Positions 61,064 to 64,000 of a stretch of 64,000 nucleotides of DNA are shown here, one piece after another. The position numbers and the translations under genes were made by a program. The DNA lies in contig CP136064.1 in the NCBI GenBank assembly GCA_032622095.1, positions 261,991,863 to 262,055,862 on the forward strand, read 5' to 3'. The notes below the pieces were generated by a model, which was not told where the DNA came from, searched no databases, and saw only the letters and a list, made by a program, of their open reading frames with translations. The first letter of the stretch is position 1; the number at the start of each line of letters is the position of its first letter. This DNA comes from Siphonodentalium dalli (lineage: Eukaryota; Mollusca; Scaphopoda; Gadilida; Siphonodentaliidae).

Positions 61064-61884
61064 CGGGCAGTGTTGCACTTGAATGAGTACCAATTAAAGG
61101 AACACATGGCCTACTTTTAAACACTCTAGTATGAGCTTTAGACCACAATATTACAAACCGTATACGTGGGTTAACCACATACCAACAACTCAGTGTTAAG
61201 TCTATGTGAATCATACCAAATTTGTTAAGAGCCTCGCTCACTTGATCAATCGAGCTATACAATCGGGCTTTAGTTTGCAATCGAGCTATAGCGAGTCCGC
61301 TTTCTGAAGTATGTGGGGTGATTTTGCTGAGTAGAGCAGTCGGACACGCGAGCAATCGGACTCGCATATCAAACATATTTGATATTTTGCAGACTCACAA
61401 GGCCGATTGCTCAAGTGTGTGGGGTACGCGGGCCAGATTGCTCAGCAAAACACGATGGAAATGTGTGTCTCTATACAATCAGTGTGTGTGAACAAAAAAA
61501 ATCTCGTTCAAATGGTGATGTCTGTTCAACTCAATCTGGAATAAACCAAGATTATATCATTCGGTTCGGAATGTGACTGATATTTAGGCCACTATTTTGG
61601 ATATCTGTATTTTTATTGAAAATAAACCTGGCACTGTGGGTGGGTACGGGGGAGGTAACTTTCTAAGTTTCTGGTGATAATAAGTCTGGAATCAATTAAA
61701 GTAGTAGAGTGCTGAGCCGAATTACCCACGTATACGGGGGCCTTTACGCAAGGGACAGTGACCAATTGTTGTATAGTAACCAATAAGTGGTAACGGGATA
61801 TCTGACCAGGTAAAACATCATGTAGGGTTAGCGAAAATTACACCCAGCATCCCGGGATGACAGTAAACATTCATAACAAGAACA
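61064..61884. other. Intron 10, right flank of the array; no supported gene
   Basis: The minus strand is open for about 104 codons before entering the array (61070-61376). GCTATACAATCGGGC and CAATCGAGCTATA repeats within it suggest low-complexity sequence. No domain recognised. Confidence 0.45.
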
Positions 61885-62190
61885 CCATAGTCAGAAATGG
61901 TTACGCGCTCAATATCATATATTATATACCCATGATTGTAATTATAGAATATAAAATATATTGGTTTCACGAATGACCAACTCATAGAATTAATCGCCTT
62001 GCGCTTCTTGGCATCCGATTAACAATTGAAATTAAAATTGAAATTCCCAACTACACCTTTTACCGGACTCGGCCTCCGGATCGCAGTTCGACTTTTAATC
62101 CGTCAAAAAATTCATATTCTATAAATAAAACGCCCATGCGCCCACTGCAATTAAGAAACAACGAAACATTATACACGCGGAGCGCGGAAT
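61885..62190 (-). repeat. Dispersed repeat family R3, copy 2 (inverted)
   Basis: Reverse complement of the 15725-16200 repeat, with near-identical blocks TATATACCCATGATTGTAAT, GAAATTCCCAACTACACC and TCGCAGTTCGACTTTTAAT. It lacks the 190-bp segment present in copy 1. Confidence 0.85.
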
Positions 62191-62343
62191 GAAATTCTCG
62201 CTGACGGCTCGAATGCTTTTTGATATGTAAAATTAGGATAAGCTGAAAGAAAAATGGCCTGAAACCAATTAGTCATATAACATTTTGTCACAAAGTGAAG
62301 TTGGCACCAAATGTATGATTGACAAGAGAAATAAGAAATAGAT

Positions 62344-62356
62344 GGGGGGGGGGGGG
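62344..62356. repeat. Homopolymer run of 13 G
   Basis: A G13 run follows AAATAGAT. The exact length may be unreliable in an assembly. Confidence 0.8.
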
Positions 62357-62359
62357 TAA

Positions 62360-63229
62360 TGGAACAGTGACCCAATTGTGTGCACGTACCAGATTCCTCG
62401 TTCATTTGTCATAAATTTAGGGTGGAGAGCAGTGGCCCGGAGCGGTTTTACAAAATTTGGAAAATAATTTCGGACGTACACACCAAAATTTCACAATTAA
62501 TAAAACCCAAAAGTTAAAATTTAATTTATAAATGATATCACCAGAGAAGGAAAAGAGATAAAGCCTATACAATCATCAGTTGCAAGTTGGTAACCCGTGC
62601 CATACTAAACGCATGAACACCAACATATCGACGTTTACTTGCAAGTTTTAGTGACAAATTGTTGATATATTGTTTAGTCCTACTGAGCGCGATACTCACG
62701 CGATTCAATTCATTGACCCCCATTCATTTTGTAATGTGTTTTCTAATTAAGACAAAATAATGTTATCAAAGTTTAGAGCCTACTCACATGTGACTTAGCA
62801 GAAATCCCCGTTGCTTGGTATTCTATATCTAGTTGCTCAGTGTCAAAACACGCAGGGATATATACGAGCATGCTGTATGGTATTCTCACATGACGCAAAC
62901 TGTTGTATGCGGATTTAAATACTAAGATGTAAATACTATAACATTTCGCTCGCATACATACGGACATTCGTTAACCGACCTTATGTAAATGAAATTGATA
63001 TAAATTGAATGCCACTATTGTATTTATAAACATGTATATACTTGTACACATATCTCTCCTTCAAGGAGGCAATAAACATCTCTATCCAGTTCTGTGTTAT
63101 ATGTATAATAATGTGTGTCTTATCACCGATATATATTTATGTTGGAATAATAAAATAATTACAGCCTCTTAGAGTAAAATGTTCACCAAATTTTCAAGCA
63201 TGGTACCCTAAATGTTTATATAATTGTAG
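62360..63229. other. End of intron 10; nothing identified
   Basis: No ORF with motifs, RNA gene or repeat seen before the exon 11 acceptor. Confidence 0.5.
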
Positions 63230-63462
63230 AGTGCCGTATTTGCAGCAATATGCGCGGCAGCACTTTGTTACTTTTATTCGATTGGGAGAATCACTGTTGA
63301 GCGAACCAGTAACCCCGGCGACATGCCGCTCCCACCGGCGCCGATGAATATGTGTCCTGGAAGGGTTGATGTCGTGGTCAGTAATATGACAACTTCGGCG
63401 TTCACGACGATGGAAAACACATTATATAACCTTACGACAGAATCGACGATCGTCGTCGCACG
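63230..63462 (+). CDS. SLC5-like symporter, exon 11
   Basis: Starting in phase 0, the exon encodes SAVFAAICAAALCYFYSIGR (a helix matching GALVGLMAGFAISLWVGIGA), then a 57-residue hydrophilic stretch containing MPLPPAPMNMCPGRV and SNMTTS, ENTLYNLTTEST and IVVAR. The LP-rich segment, a cysteine and Asn-X-Thr sites (NMT, NLT) match the extracellular loop of SLC5A8/A12, which carries N-glycosylation sites. The acceptor is ATATAATTGTAG and the donor GTAAGT, leaving phase 2. The remaining C-terminal helix or helices are not in the window. Confidence 0.9.
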
Positions 63463-63477
63463 GTAAGTATACTATTG

Positions 63478-63715
63478 GGATGATGATCTTGATGATCATG
63501 ATGATGTTGATGATGAACATCATGCTAATGATGATATTGATGCTGATGTTGATGGAAGTGGTGAGACGATGATGATGATGATGATGATGATGATGGACGA
63601 TGATGACGATGAGGATGACCATGCTGATGATGATTATTATGATGGTGATGTTGGCGATGGTGATGATGATGATAATGATGACGAAATCGATGATGATAAC
63701 GTCGATGATGATATA
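63478..63715. repeat. GAT/ATG trinucleotide microsatellite
   Basis: Imperfect GATGATGATG repeats, purest at 63568-63596, start 15 bp after the exon 11 donor. Runs of Met/Asp or His/Ser codons in the overlapping frames are products of the repeat. Confidence 0.95.
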
Positions 63716-64000
63716 TATACGCCGGTGACCTTACATCATTATTATATGCAAATAGTGTAAACATGTATTTGAACTCTAACACGTGTTAACTCACGATTGA
63801 GTTCATTAAAACATAACATCTATGATGTGCTTATTTGGGACAGCATGTTTATTTAAACATTTGAATCACCAGGCTAGCTATACTACCGTGTGTCCATCTG
63901 CATATGGGCAGCTCTCTATCTCAGTCATCATAAGTCGTATAAGAAGCCTGCAAATAGTGGGTCTGTCATTTGCAGAATGAGGTCCACAGAGGGTGAATTT
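63716..64000. other. Intron 11 start; nothing identified
   Basis: No further SLC5-like exon was found before the window ends. Confidence 0.55.

Larger units (their letters stand above)
9438..63462 (+). other. SLC5-family sodium/solute symporter gene, 11 internal exons
   Basis: This is the gene-level entry. Eleven exons on the + strand splice in phase to 1136 nt with no stop. The translation follows the order of SLC5A8/A12/A6-type transporters, from the YTGIVIYAP-like helix through GG-KAVIWTD, QRQTFW, the LST-SS segment and the LP-rich, NST-containing extracellular loop. Proteins of this family sit in the plasma membrane and use the inward Na+ gradient to import lactate, pyruvate, short-chain carboxylates, vitamins or iodide. 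The exact substrate cannot be told here. The N-terminal ~140 residues and the C-terminal helices are missing from the window. Introns total over 50 kb and hold nearly all of the repeats. Confidence 0.9.

Noticed and set aside
40368-61070. Many 60-95 codon minus-strand open frames with MFIIIGGIDSHVHYYRG repeats
   Set aside because: They are the 31-bp satellite unit read in rotating frames. They have no independent start, no domain and appear wherever the array does.
61070-61376. About 104-codon minus-strand frame flanking the array
   Set aside because: No motif, no splice context and partly built from short internal repeats. Chance is the simplest explanation.
63569-63760. Met/Asp-rich ORF (and His-rich minus-strand ORF)
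   Set aside because: Product of the GAT microsatellite in intron 11.
1-64000. tRNA, rRNA, bacterial operons, Shine-Dalgarno sites, prophage or plasmid genes
   Set aside because: No supporting sequence was seen. The intron-exon structure and transposon types indicate an animal nuclear genome.

Overview
This is a eukaryotic, intron-rich and repeat-laden window, most likely from a marine invertebrate. The exact taxon cannot be fixed from sequence alone. The evidence is canonical GT-AG introns, a CR1/L2-type LINE tail, Tc1-like and piggyBac-like miniature elements, several minisatellites and AT-rich non-coding DNA. There is no sign of bacterial gene organisation.

One host gene can be supported. 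It is a sodium/solute symporter of the SLC5 family, closest by eye to the monocarboxylate/multivitamin branch (SLC5A8, A12, A6). It lies on the + strand and is cut off at both ends. Eleven consecutive internal coding exons (9438-63462) join in phase into 1136 nt, or 378 codons plus 2 nt, with no stop and with GT-AG introns throughout. They cover the protein from about residue 140 of a roughly 600-residue transporter to just past the glycosylated extracellular loop. The N-terminal exons were not found upstream, and the C-terminal exon or exons lie beyond position 64000.

Layout. 1-9.4 kb is non-coding: a 35-bp minisatellite, a LINE 3' end with a TIR element inserted directly at its tail, diverged dispersed repeats, a lone zinc-finger ORF and a 1.8 kb foldback cluster. 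9.4-16.4 kb is exon 1 and an intron holding a 4.1 kb imperfect palindrome. 16.4-25.9 kb holds exons 2-7 with piggyBac-like hairpin MITEs and two minisatellites. 25.9-36.5 kb holds exons 8-10. 36.5-63.2 kb is a single 26.7 kb intron, occupied mainly by about 20 kb of a 31-bp tandem repeat that has higher-order structure and is interrupted by a foldback element. Exon 11 follows, with a GAT microsatellite just inside its intron.

The most unusual observation is that four consecutive exons (7, 8, 9 and 10) each have a splice junction that has been tandemly copied into the adjoining intron. There is one extra copy at exon 7, seven decoy acceptors at exon 8, two extra donor copies at exon 9 and close to twenty acceptor-plus-exon-start copies at exon 10. 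Most decoys would shift frame or introduce a stop. One decoy at exon 10 would extend the protein in frame by 14 hydrophobic residues. These exon-edge minisatellites would repay study as a source of splice variation.
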